A stretch of DNA of 64,000 nt, from NCBI GenBank assembly GCA_965279295.1, contig CBDIHQ010000008.1; one strand, 5' to 3'. Source of the stretch: Aquabacter sp965279295. Its GTDB lineage: Bacteria > Pseudomonadota > Alphaproteobacteria > Rhizobiales > Xanthobacteraceae. A program made the position numbers and the translations under genes. Under the pieces are notes generated by a model, which saw only the letters and a list, made by a program, of their open reading frames with translations, searched no databases and was not told the origin of the DNA. Positions 1 through 7,832 of the stretch are shown one piece after another (position 1 is the first letter of the stretch; every line of letters begins with the position of its first letter).

Positions 1-1
1 G

Positions 2-403
2 TTCGCCGCGAGCGCGAGTGCGGGTTATGCCTCGCCGGCCAAGCTGGCGGAGCGCCTGACGGCGGCTCTCGATGCCCCCTCTGCACCGGTTGCCGCCGCG
101 CCGCCGTCCGCCACCGGGTCGTTCGTCGACCGCATCGTGTCCAGCGCCGAGAATCTGGTTCGGCTGCGGCCCGCCGACAGCGTGCCCAGCAAAGAGGTCC
201 AGAGCAGCATGGATGCGGCGGTCGCCGCCGTGCGTGCCGGCAATCTCGACACGGCGCTCAAGCTGATCGAGGCCATGCCCGCTGACGTCAAGACGAAGCT
301 GAAGCCGATCACGACCGAGATCGCGCAGCGTAGCGACGCCGCCAATACCGCTTCCGCCCTCTACCAGCAGGCGCTTGGCGCCGTATCCGGGAAGGTGCCG
401 TGA
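2..403 (+). CDS. Mitofilin-like inner membrane protein (COG4223), C-terminal part
   Basis: Only the last ~133 codons are present; the 5' end lies outside the window. The visible part is alanine-rich and helical, with a proline/alanine linker followed by a terminal helical segment (FVDRIVSSAENLVRLRP, then a repeat-like stretch around LDTALKLIEAMP). In Rhizobiales such proteins are encoded between hemD and hemY and resemble the mitochondrial Mic60/mitofilin C-terminus. That family assignment is from memory of this gene order plus composition. The stop codon TGA (401-403) overlaps the GTG start of hemY (400-402), so the two are probably translated together. No catalytic motif is visible. Confidence 0.6.
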   Translation, partial: FAASASAGYASPAKLAERLTAALDAPSAPVAAAPPSATGSFVDRIVSSAENLVRLRPADSVPSKEVQSSMDAAVAAVRAGNLDTALKLIEAMPADVKTKLKPITTEIAQRSDAANTASALYQQALGAVSGKVP

Positions 404-1947
404 TCCGTCTCGTCCTCCTCCTTGTTGTTCTCGCACTCGTTGCGTTCGGCGCCGCATGGATCGCCGATCGGCCGGGCGAGATGGTCATCGTCTGGCAAGG
501 CTGGCGGGTGGAGACCACCGTTCCGGTGGCCCTCGCCGGCCTGGCGGCGTTCAGCGCGCTGCTGCTGCTGGCGTGGCGACTGCTCGCGCTGCTGCTGGCC
601 TCGCCGCGTCTGGTGGCGGCGTTCTCGCGCCGGCGGCGCCGGGAAAAGGGCTGGAATGCCCTGTCCCGTGGCCTCATGGCCATCGGCGCAGGCGATGCCG
701 CCCGCGCCCGCGCGGCCCGCGACGAGGCGGCCCGCTATCTCCCGCACGAGCCGCTGACCCATCTGCTCGCGGCCCAATCAGCGCAGTTTGACGGCGATGG
801 AAACCTTGCCGCCCGGTCGTTCCGCATCATGCTGGAGGCGCCCGAGACGCGCCTTATCGCGCTGCGCGGCCTCTACATGGAAGCGCGGCGGGCCGGCGAG
901 ACCGACTCGGCTCGCGCCTTTGCCGAAGAGGCGGCTCGCGAAGCGCCAACGCTGGCCTGGGCCGCCGATGCGGTGATCGAAGCGCGGTGCGCGGACGGCG
1001 ACTATGCCGGCGCGCGCGCCATGCTGGAACGCCAGATGGCGGCCAAGGGCATCGACAAGGTGCAGCACCGTCGCTATCGCGCGGTTCTCCTCGCCGCAGA
1101 GGCGATCGCGCTGGAAATCGGCGAACCCACGGTCGCCAAGGAACGCGCCATCGAGGCGGTGCGGCTTGCGCCCACTTTGGTGCCCGCCGCGACCGTTGCC
1201 GGGCGCCTGCTGGGGCAGGCCGGCGATCTCAGGCGGGCGGCGAAAGTCATCGCCACCGCCTATGAGGCGACGCCCCATCCCGATCTCGCCGAAGCCTATG
1301 CCCATCTGCGGCCCGGCGATGCCGCGCAGGATCGGCTGAAGCGCATCCGCGTGCTCGCCGCCAAGGCGCCGCAGCATCCCGAGAGCATCATTGCCCTGGC
1401 ACACGCGACCATCGATGCCCACGCCTATGCCGAAGCACGCGCCATCCTCTCGCCCCTCGCGGAAGCGCCGACGCAGCGCATCTGCTTGTTGATGGCCGAA
1501 CTGGAAGCGCGCGAGCATTCCGACATCGGCAAGGCGCGCGAATGGGCCGCCCGTGCGGTGCGCGCGCCGCGCGATCCGGCCTGGCTTGCCGACGGCGTGG
1601 TATCAGAGCACTGGGCGGCGGTCTCGCCGGTCACCGGCCGGCTCGACGCCTATGTGTGGGAGGTGCCTCCGGGCGTCACCGCGACGCCGATCCTCGAACA
1701 CGAAGCCGAGCGTGTGCGCGACGCCATCGCCGCGATCCCCCCGCCGGCCGTGGCGGCGCCCCCGGTCAAGGTCGAGCCTCCGGTCGTGGAAGAGGTGATC
1801 GTGGAGGTCGCCGCACCGCCCGCTCCCGAGAGCGCACGGCCTGCGGCAGCGCCTGCCGTAGCGCCCATCCTCGCCATGCCGCCCCTGCCGGACGATCCCG
1901 GTCCGCTCGGCGACGAGGATGAGTCCCAGGTGCCCCGCAAGGCTTGA
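400..1947 (+). CDS. hemY: HemY-type membrane TPR protein (haem biosynthesis associated)
   Basis: The 515-residue product has two N-terminal membrane segments (about residues 3-20 and 43-64) joined by a short periplasmic loop. This is the HemY_N arrangement. A long alanine-rich helical region with TPR-like repeats follows (about 90-420), then a Pro/Ala/Val-rich tail. The proteobacterial HemY family lies next to haem genes and has been linked to coproporphyrin/haem synthesis, but its biochemical role is unsettled. It is not the protoporphyrinogen oxidase called HemY in Bacillus. The GTG start at 400 is chosen because it overlaps the preceding stop and gives a full-length N-terminal membrane domain. 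Confidence 0.85.
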   Translation: MIRLVLLLVVLALVAFGAAWIADRPGEMVIVWQGWRVETTVPVALAGLAAFSALLLLAWRLLALLLASPRLVAAFSRRRRREKGWNALSRGLMAIGAGDAARARAARDEAARYLPHEPLTHLLAAQSAQFDGDGNLAARSFRIMLEAPETRLIALRGLYMEARRAGETDSARAFAEEAAREAPTLAWAADAVIEARCADGDYAGARAMLERQMAAKGIDKVQHRRYRAVLLAAEAIALEIGEPTVAKERAIEAVRLAPTLVPAATVAGRLLGQAGDLRRAAKVIATAYEATPHPDLAEAYAHLRPGDAAQDRLKRIRVLAAKAPQHPESIIALAHATIDAHAYAEARAILSPLAEAPTQRICLLMAELEAREHSDIGKAREWAARAVRAPRDPAWLADGVVSEHWAAVSPVTGRLDAYVWEVPPGVTATPILEHEAERVRDAIAAIPPPAVAAPPVKVEPPVVEEVIVEVAAPPAPESARPAAAPAVAPILAMPPLPDDPGPLGDEDESQVPRKA

Positions 1948-1963
1948 GCCCTGCGGATGTTGC

Positions 1964-2662
1964 TCACCCCAGATCGAGCGAGAGAGGTTCCGGCACCGGC
2001 TCCAAAAGGTCCGGGCCGTCCTGCCGGGTTGAGTTGAGGCGGGTGGAGACCGGCCACATCTCCAGGTCATCGCCGGCATACGGCGTCATCGCTTCAGTCC
2101 CGTCCGCGGCGGCGAGCCACGGCTGGATGCCGTCGTCCGGCAGGATCACCGGCATGCGGTCGTGCAGCGACGCCATGAAGCTGTTGGGCTCGCAGGTGAG
2201 GATGGTGAAGGTCCGCAGCCAGTCCCCGGTCGCGGGGTCTTTCCAGCCATCCCAGAGCCCGGCCAGAGCCAACGGCGCGCGGTCCCGGCGGGCGATGGCA
2301 TAGGGCTGCTTCGGATGGCTTCCCGGCTTCCACTCATAGAAGGCGTCCACCGGGATCACGCAGCGGCGAGCCGCCCTCCAGGCATCCTTGAAAGCGGCGG
2401 TGGCGGCAACGGTCTCGGAGCGCGCGTTGATGGTTCTTGCGGCGATCCCCACATCGCCGGCCCAATTGGGAACCAGCCCCCACCGCAGGGTTCCAAGCTC
2501 CGTAAGCTCGGTTTTAGGGTTGCGCCGCAGCACCAGGGCATCCTGGGTCGGCGCCACGTTGTAGCGCGGCGGCGGGTTCGGGAGGAGCGGCGCCACCCGG
2601 TCCGGCACGAACCGCTTGAAGAACTGGCCCGCATCGCGCGCCTGGGCAAATCGACCGCACAT
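1964..2662 (-). CDS. SRAP domain protein (YedK/HMCES-like abasic-site protein)
   Basis: This 232-residue protein belongs to the SOS response-associated peptidase family, which covalently captures abasic sites in single-stranded DNA. All expected landmarks are present: Cys2 immediately after the initiator Met (MCGRF), YNVAPTQ near residue 38, ARSET near 79, the FYEW segment carrying the active-site Glu, and the active-site His in LHDRMP. The reading frame is open 13 codons further upstream, but the start at 2662 is chosen because family chemistry requires Cys as residue 2. It is convergent with hemY, 16 bp away, with no obvious terminator between them. Confidence 0.92.
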   Translation of the reverse strand: MCGRFAQARDAGQFFKRFVPDRVAPLLPNPPPRYNVAPTQDALVLRRNPKTELTELGTLRWGLVPNWAGDVGIAARTINARSETVAATAAFKDAWRAARRCVIPVDAFYEWKPGSHPKQPYAIARRDRAPLALAGLWDGWKDPATGDWLRTFTILTCEPNSFMASLHDRMPVILPDDGIQPWLAAADGTEAMTPYAGDDLEMWPVSTRLNSTRQDGPDLLEPVPEPLSLDLG

Positions 2663-2830
2663 GGGCCGATCATGCTGGCCGCTCATACCGCATGGCAACA
2701 CGGTTTCTTCAACTCTTGCCGCAGAAGCTAAGCATTGTTGCCGAAGGTGATATAAACTCGGGACGCATTTCGTTTCGCTCCCGCGTGCGATGCGCTAACA
2801 CCGCCTCTCCCCCATGGTTACGGGAACGCC

Positions 2831-3466
2831 ATGCGTCCGTTCGATCTGTCGCTGTATCTCGTTACCGACCCGCGCCAGACGGCCGCGCGCGGGCTGGTGG
2901 AGACTGTGGCGCAGGCGGTGGCGGGTGGCGTCACCATTGTCCAATTGCGAGATCCCCTCGCCAAGGGGCGCCAGATGATGGATGAGGCGCGGGCGCTGGT
3001 GGCCCTGCTGCGGCCCCTGGGCATTCCCTTGATCATCAATGACCGGGTGGACGTCGCGGTGGCCGCCGATGCCGACGGCGTGCACCTCGGCCAGAGCGAC
3101 ATGGCGCCCGCCGATGCCCGCGCGCTGCTCGGGCCCGATCGCATCCTCGGTCTCTCGGTCGGCACACCGCAGAAGCTTGCGGCGTCCGATCTCACGGGTG
3201 TTGATTATGTTGGCACCGGGCCGATCCAGCCCACCGGCACCAAGAGCGACGCCGACGCCCCCATCGGTATCGCAGGGTTCGCGGCGATGCGCGGAATGAT
3301 CTCTCTCCCCATAGTGGGGATCGGCGGCATAGACGCCGCCATTGCCGCCGATGTGATCCGCGCGGGCGCCGACGGCATCGCAGTCGTGTCCGCGATTTGC
3401 GCTGCATCCGATGTTTCGGCGGCGGCGCGACGTCTCAGGGAGGAGATCGCCTCCGCTCGCGCGTGA
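2831..3466 (+). CDS. thiE: Thiamine-phosphate synthase
   Basis: The 211-residue TIM-barrel protein couples the hydroxymethylpyrimidine pyrophosphate and thiazole phosphate moieties of thiamine. Family motifs are visible: VQLRDP near residue 38, INDRVDVA near 67, DGVHLGQSD near 81, and a phosphate-binding region with GTGPI followed by TGTKSDA. The usual C-terminal GIGGI is near 160. It stands alone, with no other thi gene nearby. I looked for a TPP riboswitch in the 168 bp upstream and did not see the conserved THI-box elements. The ATG at 2831 gives the usual length. Confidence 0.9.
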   Translation: MRPFDLSLYLVTDPRQTAARGLVETVAQAVAGGVTIVQLRDPLAKGRQMMDEARALVALLRPLGIPLIINDRVDVAVAADADGVHLGQSDMAPADARALLGPDRILGLSVGTPQKLAASDLTGVDYVGTGPIQPTGTKSDADAPIGIAGFAAMRGMISLPIVGIGGIDAAIAADVIRAGADGIAVVSAICAASDVSAAARRLREEIASARA

Positions 3467-3549
3467 AGTCGCGCCTTCAGGGCGCCAAGCCAGTTCCCAT
3501 CATCGTTTTCCCGTCATTCGTTCAGTCAATCCAGCAGGAGACCGGCATC

Positions 3550-5148
3550 ATGTCGACGCTCGAAGTCCCGTACGGTGTCGTTATCAAGGGGCCGCTCGGC
3601 CCGCATTACGAAGACATCCTGACGCCCGAGGCGCTCGCCTTCCTGGCCGAGCTGCACCGCACGTTCAACGGCACCCGCAAGTCTCTGCTTGAGGCCCGCA
3701 CGCTCCGCCAGAGCAAGTTCGACGCCGGCGAGCTGCCCGATTTCCTCGCGGAGACGGCGGCTGTGCGCGAGGCCGAATGGACCATCGCCCCTCTGCCGGC
3801 AGACCTTCAGGATCGCCGCGTGGAAATCACCGGCCCGGTGGACCGCAAGATGATCGTGAATGCGCTTAATTCCGGCGCCAAGGTCTTCATGGCGGATTTC
3901 GAGGACGCCTCGTCCCCGCTGTGGACCAACATGATCGAAGGCCAGATCAACCTGAGGGATCGCTGGGCCGGCAAGATCGACTTCCATGATCCGTCCAACG
4001 GTAAGGACTACAAGCTCGGCTCCGACCTTGCGGTTCTCATCATCCGACCACGCGGCTGGCATCTTCCCGAGGCGCATCTGGAGATCGATGGCGAACCCAT
4101 GTCGGGCTCGCTGTTCGACTTCGGCCTCTACGCCTTTCACAATGCCAAGGTCGCGCAGGCGCAGGGATCGGGCGCCTATTTCTATCTGCCGAAGACCGAG
4201 AGCCATAAGGAGGCGCGGCTTTGGGACGATGTGTTCACGCTCACTGAAGCGCGCCTGGGCATCCCCGCGAAGAGCATCAAGGCCACGGTGCTGATCGAGA
4301 CGCTGCCCGCCGTGTTCGAGATGGACGAGATCCTCTACGAACTGCGTGACCATGTGGCCGGGCTGAACATCGGCCGCTGGGACTACATCTTTTCCTTCAT
4401 CAAGCGCCTGGGCAAGAATGCCCGCTTCCTCACCCCCGACCGTGGCCGGATGGTGATGAACGAAGCCTTCCTGAAGGCCTATGGCGCGCTTCTCGTGAAG
4501 ACCTGCCATCGCCGTGGCGCGTTCGCCATGGGCGGCATGGCGGCGCAGATCCCCGTGAAGGGCGATCCGGCGGCCAATGACGCGGCCTTCGCCAAGGTGC
4601 GGGCCGACAAGGAGCGCGAGGCCGGCGATGGTTGCGATGGCACCTGGGTGGCCCATCCCGATCTCGTCCCAGTGGCGCGTGAAGTGTTCGACCGCCTGAT
4701 GCCGGCCGCCAACCAGCTCGGCAAGCTGCGCGAGGACGTGAGCGTCGGGCGCGACGACCTTCTGGTGGTCCACCAGGGCTCCCGCTCGGAAGCTGGCCTG
4801 CGCGAGAACATCCGCGTCGGCGTGCAATATATCGAGGCATGGCTGCGCGGGCGTGGCGCGGTCCCGCTCTACAATCTGATGGAGGATGCCGCCACCGCCG
4901 AGATCAGCCGCGCGCAGATCTGGCAGTGGATCCATCTTGGCGCGAAGCTCGACGATGATCGCACCATCACCGCCGAACTGTTCTCGTCCCTTCTTGAGGA
5001 CGAGATGATCAAGCTCCGGGCCACCCTCAGCCCGTCCATCTATGACGGCGGCCGTTTCCCGGAGGCGATCAAGCTGTTCTCCGACATGACCCTCGCCAAG
5101 GACTTCGAGGAATTCCTGACGCTGCCGGCCTACAAGCTGGTCGCGTGA
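3550..5148 (+). CDS. aceB: Malate synthase A
   Basis: The 532-residue enzyme condenses glyoxylate and acetyl-CoA to malate in the glyoxylate bypass. The malate synthase signature RDHVAGLNIGRWDYIF is intact, and the N- and C-terminal regions match the short (A-type, ~530 aa) class rather than the ~720 aa G-type. The frame is open further upstream into thiE, but ATG 3550 is preceded by a good ribosome site (AGGAG, 3535-3541 region) and gives normal family length. Isocitrate lyase is not in the window. A strong intrinsic terminator follows within 20 bp of the stop, so this is probably a single-gene transcription unit. Confidence 0.93.
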   Translation: MSTLEVPYGVVIKGPLGPHYEDILTPEALAFLAELHRTFNGTRKSLLEARTLRQSKFDAGELPDFLAETAAVREAEWTIAPLPADLQDRRVEITGPVDRKMIVNALNSGAKVFMADFEDASSPLWTNMIEGQINLRDRWAGKIDFHDPSNGKDYKLGSDLAVLIIRPRGWHLPEAHLEIDGEPMSGSLFDFGLYAFHNAKVAQAQGSGAYFYLPKTESHKEARLWDDVFTLTEARLGIPAKSIKATVLIETLPAVFEMDEILYELRDHVAGLNIGRWDYIFSFIKRLGKNARFLTPDRGRMVMNEAFLKAYGALLVKTCHRRGAFAMGGMAAQIPVKGDPAANDAAFAKVRADKEREAGDGCDGTWVAHPDLVPVAREVFDRLMPAANQLGKLREDVSVGRDDLLVVHQGSRSEAGLRENIRVGVQYIEAWLRGRGAVPLYNLMEDAATAEISRAQIWQWIHLGAKLDDDRTITAELFSSLLEDEMIKLRATLSPSIYDGGRFPEAIKLFSDMTLAKDFEEFLTLPAYKLVA

Positions 5149-5166
5149 CCCTCAGATGCTGAAAGA

Positions 5167-5190
5167 CCCGCGCCGACGGCGCGGGTTTTT
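5167..5190 (+). terminator. Intrinsic terminator of malate synthase gene
   Basis: Perfect 8-bp GC stem CCCGCGCC / GGCGCGGG (5167-5174 with 5178-5185), 3-nt loop GAC, followed directly by five T residues. It lies 18 bp after the aceB stop. Confidence 0.93.
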
Positions 5191-5507
5191 CAGTGGCTTA
5201 CGGTGTAGTTCAAGTTTTCGACCAAAGTTATGGTTGCCGACTTGTCCGGCGGGACGTATATCGCCGGCCTCGAGATCGCGCACCGGGCTAGGTAGAGCTA
5301 CCTGTTCCCGTATCCTCGGCGCCGAAGTCCCGACGAGCAGCCCCGCCCAGCGGCGGCTGTCATAGCTGTGGTAAGACCTGCTATGCACCCCGTCCTTCTG
5401 CCGAAGGGCGGGGTGTTCCGCTTTCAGGCCCGACGCATTGCCATAGCGGCTCAAAGTTTGGGCGTTCGCGTGTGAAACCGTGACGATGCAGGCTGCGTTG
5501 CGCTTGC
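5191..5507. other. 317-bp non-coding gap with several hairpins
   Basis: I see no convincing gene here. A minus-strand open frame exists, but it runs through the aceB terminator and has no recognisable features. The strongest structure is a 13-bp stem (one G-U wobble) at 5386-5398 pairing with 5403-5415 with a 4-nt loop. It has no T-run after it on either strand. Smaller hairpins lie near 5240-5262 (CCGGCG / CGCCGG) and 5289-5304 (AGGTAG / CTACCT). The stretch could be a leader, a small RNA or decayed sequence. Confidence 0.4.
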
Positions 5508-5729
5508 ATGCAGCACTGGGACAGACATCTCCCCGAACCGATCCGCCTCAGCGATGGGCGCGGCCTGGCGACGGTGCGGGATCTCGATGCTTATCTGTAT
5601 CAATCTCCCATTACCCTGTTCGACGTGCGCCACTGCGTGAGCCGCGCTGCGGCCACCGGGCGCGCCGCCGACCGGGGGGTGGCGCTGGACGCTGCGCGCA
5701 GACTGCTGCGGGCGTGCCGGCTGATGTAA
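5508..5729 (+). CDS. Small hypothetical protein (73 aa), possibly DUF982-like
   Basis: A short open frame beginning MQHWDRHLPEPIRLSDGRG. The layout loosely resembles the small Rhizobiales DUF982 proteins: an N-terminal beta-type segment with a GR turn, a helix TVRDLDAYL, then a long Ala/Arg-rich helix ending in LLRACRLM. No motif is decisive, and no strong ribosome-binding site precedes the ATG. A second overlapping frame (5480-5749) is open too, so this call rests mostly on composition and may be wrong. Confidence 0.35.
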   Translation: MQHWDRHLPEPIRLSDGRGLATVRDLDAYLYQSPITLFDVRHCVSRAAATGRAADRGVALDAARRLLRACRLM

Positions 5730-5815
5730 TATTTTTCCCGCCAAGCTGAAACGGGCATGGCTCCGTGGGGTTCTTATGACTGGGGCCTCGGCCCCTCAAC
5801 ATAAGGAAACGGAAC

Positions 5816-6055
5816 ATGTCCAATCCGAACGATCGCGACCAGGACCGGAACCGCCAGCAGGGCGGGCAGGGTCAGGACCCGAACCGCCAGGCGGACCAGA
5901 ACCGGCAGAATCAGCTCAGGCCGGACCAGAATCGCCAGCAGAATCAGGCGGGTGTTGGCCAGGGCCAGCAGGGCGGCGACACGCGCCCTGGCCAGCAGAG
6001 CCAATATGGCAACACCGATGAGCAGCGCGGCAGCGATAACCCCGACCAGCGTTGA
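5816..6055 (+). CDS. Low-complexity Gln/Asn/Arg/Asp-rich protein (79 aa)
   Basis: The product is almost entirely Q, N, R, D, G and P, with irregular repeats of NRQ and DQNR. It should be disordered and has no membrane segment or signal peptide. The ATG is preceded by AAGGA (about 5803-5807) and the gene is closed by a clear intrinsic terminator, so expression as a discrete unit is likely. A 6-bp GGGGCC / GGCCCC hairpin lies in its leader (5782-5795). Function is unknown. The reading frame maintains an unusual composition against the GC bias of the genome, which argues that it is real. Confidence 0.65.
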   Translation: MSNPNDRDQDRNRQQGGQGQDPNRQADQNRQNQLRPDQNRQQNQAGVGQGQQGGDTRPGQQSQYGNTDEQRGSDNPDQR

Positions 6056-6070
6056 TCGCATCTCGCAAGA

Positions 6071-6100
6071 CCCCGCTCCCTCCCAGGGGGCGGGGTTTTT
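6071..6100 (+). terminator. Intrinsic terminator after the Q/N-rich gene
   Basis: Ten-base-pair stem (6071-6080 with 6086-6095, one G-U pair), 5-nt loop TCCCA, then TTTTT at 6096-6100. Confidence 0.93.
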
Positions 6101-6222
6101 CATGTCTGGAGCGTCCTGAGGCGACGTTACGTAAGTTTAAGAAAATTTCATGTGGGTGCGCCCTTTCCGCGCCTTCCTTCGATGCTCATATGCCGGCGTG
6201 GTGATGACACCCGGAGGCGGAC

Positions 6223-7014
6223 ATGAGTCCCGAAGAACGTGATCTGATCGAGGGCCTTTTCGAGCGCATGCGCAGCGCGGCGAGCCAGCCACGCGATGCC
6301 GAGGCCGAGGCGCTGATCTCACGGCGTGTGTCGGAAATGCCCTATGCGCCCTATGCGCTGGCGCAGACCGTGTTGGTGCAGGAACATGCCTTGCGGCAGG
6401 CAAGCGGGCGCATCGATGAACTCGAAGCGCAGGTTCGCCAGCAGCAGGCCGCGCCCCAGCAGAGCGGGGGAAGTTTCCTCGGCGGCCTGTTCGGCGGCGG
6501 CAATCGCGGCACGTCGGTTCCCGCGACGGGCGTGCGCAGCGCCGGTGGCGGAATGCCGCTGCCGGCTCAATCCCAGAATTATGCGCAGCAGCCGGGCTAT
6601 CCCCAGCAGCAGCCGTACCAGCAAGCGCCGTCCGGCCCCTGGGGCCAGCAGCGTGGCGGCTTCGGCGGTGGTGGCGGTGGGTTCGGTGGCGGCGGCTTCC
6701 TGCAGGGCGCCATCACGACGGCGGCCGGTGTGGCCGGCGGCATGCTGCTCGCCAATGGCATCCGGGATCTGATGTCGGGGGGTGAAGGCGCCATCGCCAA
6801 GCAGGCGGCGCTTGAGGCCCCTCCAGCGGAAACTCCGGTGAGCGGGGATGGTCTCGGCGCCCAGGCTCAGGATGCCCTGGGTGGCAATCCCGCGGGCGAT
6901 GCCGGGGCCGACCCCTGGAGCGCGGCGCCGCAGGATGCCAGCTATGACAGCGGAAGCGATTCCGGCTGGGACAGCGGCGATAGCGGCGGCGGCGACGATT
7001 CAAGCTGGACCTGA
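6223..7014 (+). CDS. DUF2076 family protein
   Basis: The N-terminal ~75 residues match DUF2076: the MSPEERDLIEGLFERM opening, a conserved PYALAQTVLVQE segment near 43-55, then a helix ELEAQVRQQQ. A Gly/Gln/Pro-rich linker with GGGFGG and QQPYQQ runs follows. After it comes a hydrophobic Gly/Ala segment (about 160-180, AAGVAGGMLLANGI) that could be a membrane or glycine-zipper helix, and an acidic Ser/Asp/Gly/Trp-rich tail. The family is widespread in Proteobacteria and has no assigned biochemical function. A GGAGG ribosome site sits just before ATG 6223, and a strong terminator follows directly. Confidence 0.85.
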   Translation: MSPEERDLIEGLFERMRSAASQPRDAEAEALISRRVSEMPYAPYALAQTVLVQEHALRQASGRIDELEAQVRQQQAAPQQSGGSFLGGLFGGGNRGTSVPATGVRSAGGGMPLPAQSQNYAQQPGYPQQQPYQQAPSGPWGQQRGGFGGGGGGFGGGGFLQGAITTAAGVAGGMLLANGIRDLMSGGEGAIAKQAALEAPPAETPVSGDGLGAQAQDALGGNPAGDAGADPWSAAPQDASYDSGSDSGWDSGDSGGGDDSSWT

Positions 7015-7020
7015 GAATTC

Positions 7021-7053
7021 AACGCCCCCGGTCTCCGGGGGCGTTTTCTTTTT
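7021..7053. terminator. Terminator between convergent DUF2076 and pdeM genes
   Basis: Perfect 11-bp stem AACGCCCCCGG / CCGGGGGCGTT (7021-7031 with 7035-7045), TCT loop, and a T-rich tract TTCTTTTT to 7053 on the plus strand. The AA at the 5' base of the stem may help minus-strand termination of the convergent gene only weakly. Confidence 0.93.
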
Positions 7054-7059
7054 CATGCT

Positions 7060-7776
7060 TCAATCGGCAAGGCAGGCGCCGAACTCGATCCGATAGGTGC
7101 GCTCGCGTCCCAGCATGTGGGCCTCGAATTTGCGCGCAAACAGGCCGGACAAGGCGGGATGGCGCACATTCAGCCCGCCGGCATAGGCACCGAGCGCGGG
7201 GAGGACCATCCGATGGCCGTCCGTCGCGAAGCAGCGCCGACGGATCGAGCGGCCACGCACCACGAGGCGCGCCGATGGGTGGAGATGCCCCGCCACCTCG
7301 CCGGCAAGCGGCTCGGCGAGCGGTTCATGGCGAAACAGCAAGGGTCCGATGCGCAGGCCGCGCGCCCATTCCCCGCCCAAAGCGGGAGAGGGCTCGGGAT
7401 CATGATTTCCGGGGATCCATATGAAGTCGCGGCCCTTCCGCAAAGCCTCCAGCCGGGCCAGAGCGGAGGGGTGGAGCCGCTCCGCCCCCCAGCGGTCGTG
7501 CAGGCTGTCGCCCAGCGCAATCACCACCGCCGGCTGCCAGCGGGCGACCAGATGTTCGAGCTGGGTGAGCGTTTCTAGGGTGTCGTAGGGCGGCAGCATC
7601 TGCCCGCGCCGGGCGAACGCCGACCCCTTCTCCAGGTGAAGGTCCGCCACCGCAAGCAGCCCCTGCGCGGGCCAAACGAGCCCGCCCGAGGGGTCGAGCA
7701 CCAGCTCGGCGCCATTCACCGTCACCGCCGTGGGCGGCGACGGGATAGCGGGAACAGAATCGGAACACGCGAGCAT
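7060..7776 (-). CDS. pdeM: Ligase-associated DNA damage response endonuclease PdeM
   Basis: A 238-residue calcineurin-like metallophosphoesterase with the classic motif series: DLHLEKG near residue 52, GDSLHDRWG, GNHDPEP and a late GHLHP. PdeM is normally the last gene of the ligase-associated repair set (exonuclease, ATP-dependent ligase, Lhr helicase, PdeM). Lhr is present in this window about 4 kb upstream on the same strand, but three unrelated genes lie between. The frame stays open upstream into the Old Yellow Enzyme gene. The ATG at 7776 is chosen because the conserved domain begins shortly afterwards and an upstream start would overlap that gene heavily. Confidence 0.88.
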   Translation of the reverse strand: MLACSDSVPAIPSPPTAVTVNGAELVLDPSGGLVWPAQGLLAVADLHLEKGSAFARRGQMLPPYDTLETLTQLEHLVARWQPAVVIALGDSLHDRWGAERLHPSALARLEALRKGRDFIWIPGNHDPEPSPALGGEWARGLRIGPLLFRHEPLAEPLAGEVAGHLHPSARLVVRGRSIRRRCFATDGHRMVLPALGAYAGGLNVRHPALSGLFARKFEAHMLGRERTYRIEFGACLAD

Positions 7777-7792
7777 TCTGCGATAATGCCGA

Positions 7793-7822
7793 TCCCGCGC
7801 CCCGCGGCAAGCGGGGGCGGGA
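7793..7822 (-). other. GC-rich hairpin between OYE and pdeM genes
   Basis: About 12 paired bases with one bulged G (TCCCGC-CCCGC against GCGGGGGCGGGA) and a 5-nt GGCAA loop. It has no T-run on the minus strand, so it could be a weak terminator or mRNA-stability element between the two minus-strand genes. Confidence 0.45.
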
Positions 7823-7832
7823 CCTTGGCACG

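Noticed and set aside
2702..2830. TPP riboswitch upstream of thiE
   Set aside because: I found none of the conserved THI-box sequences.
3526..4935. 469-aa minus-strand open frame inside malate synthase
   Set aside because: It is a codon-bias shadow of the GC-rich aceB gene and has no domain of its own, while the plus-strand frame carries the malate synthase signature.
5152..5454. 100-aa minus-strand open frame in the gap after aceB
   Set aside because: It runs across the aceB terminator hairpin and has no recognisable features.
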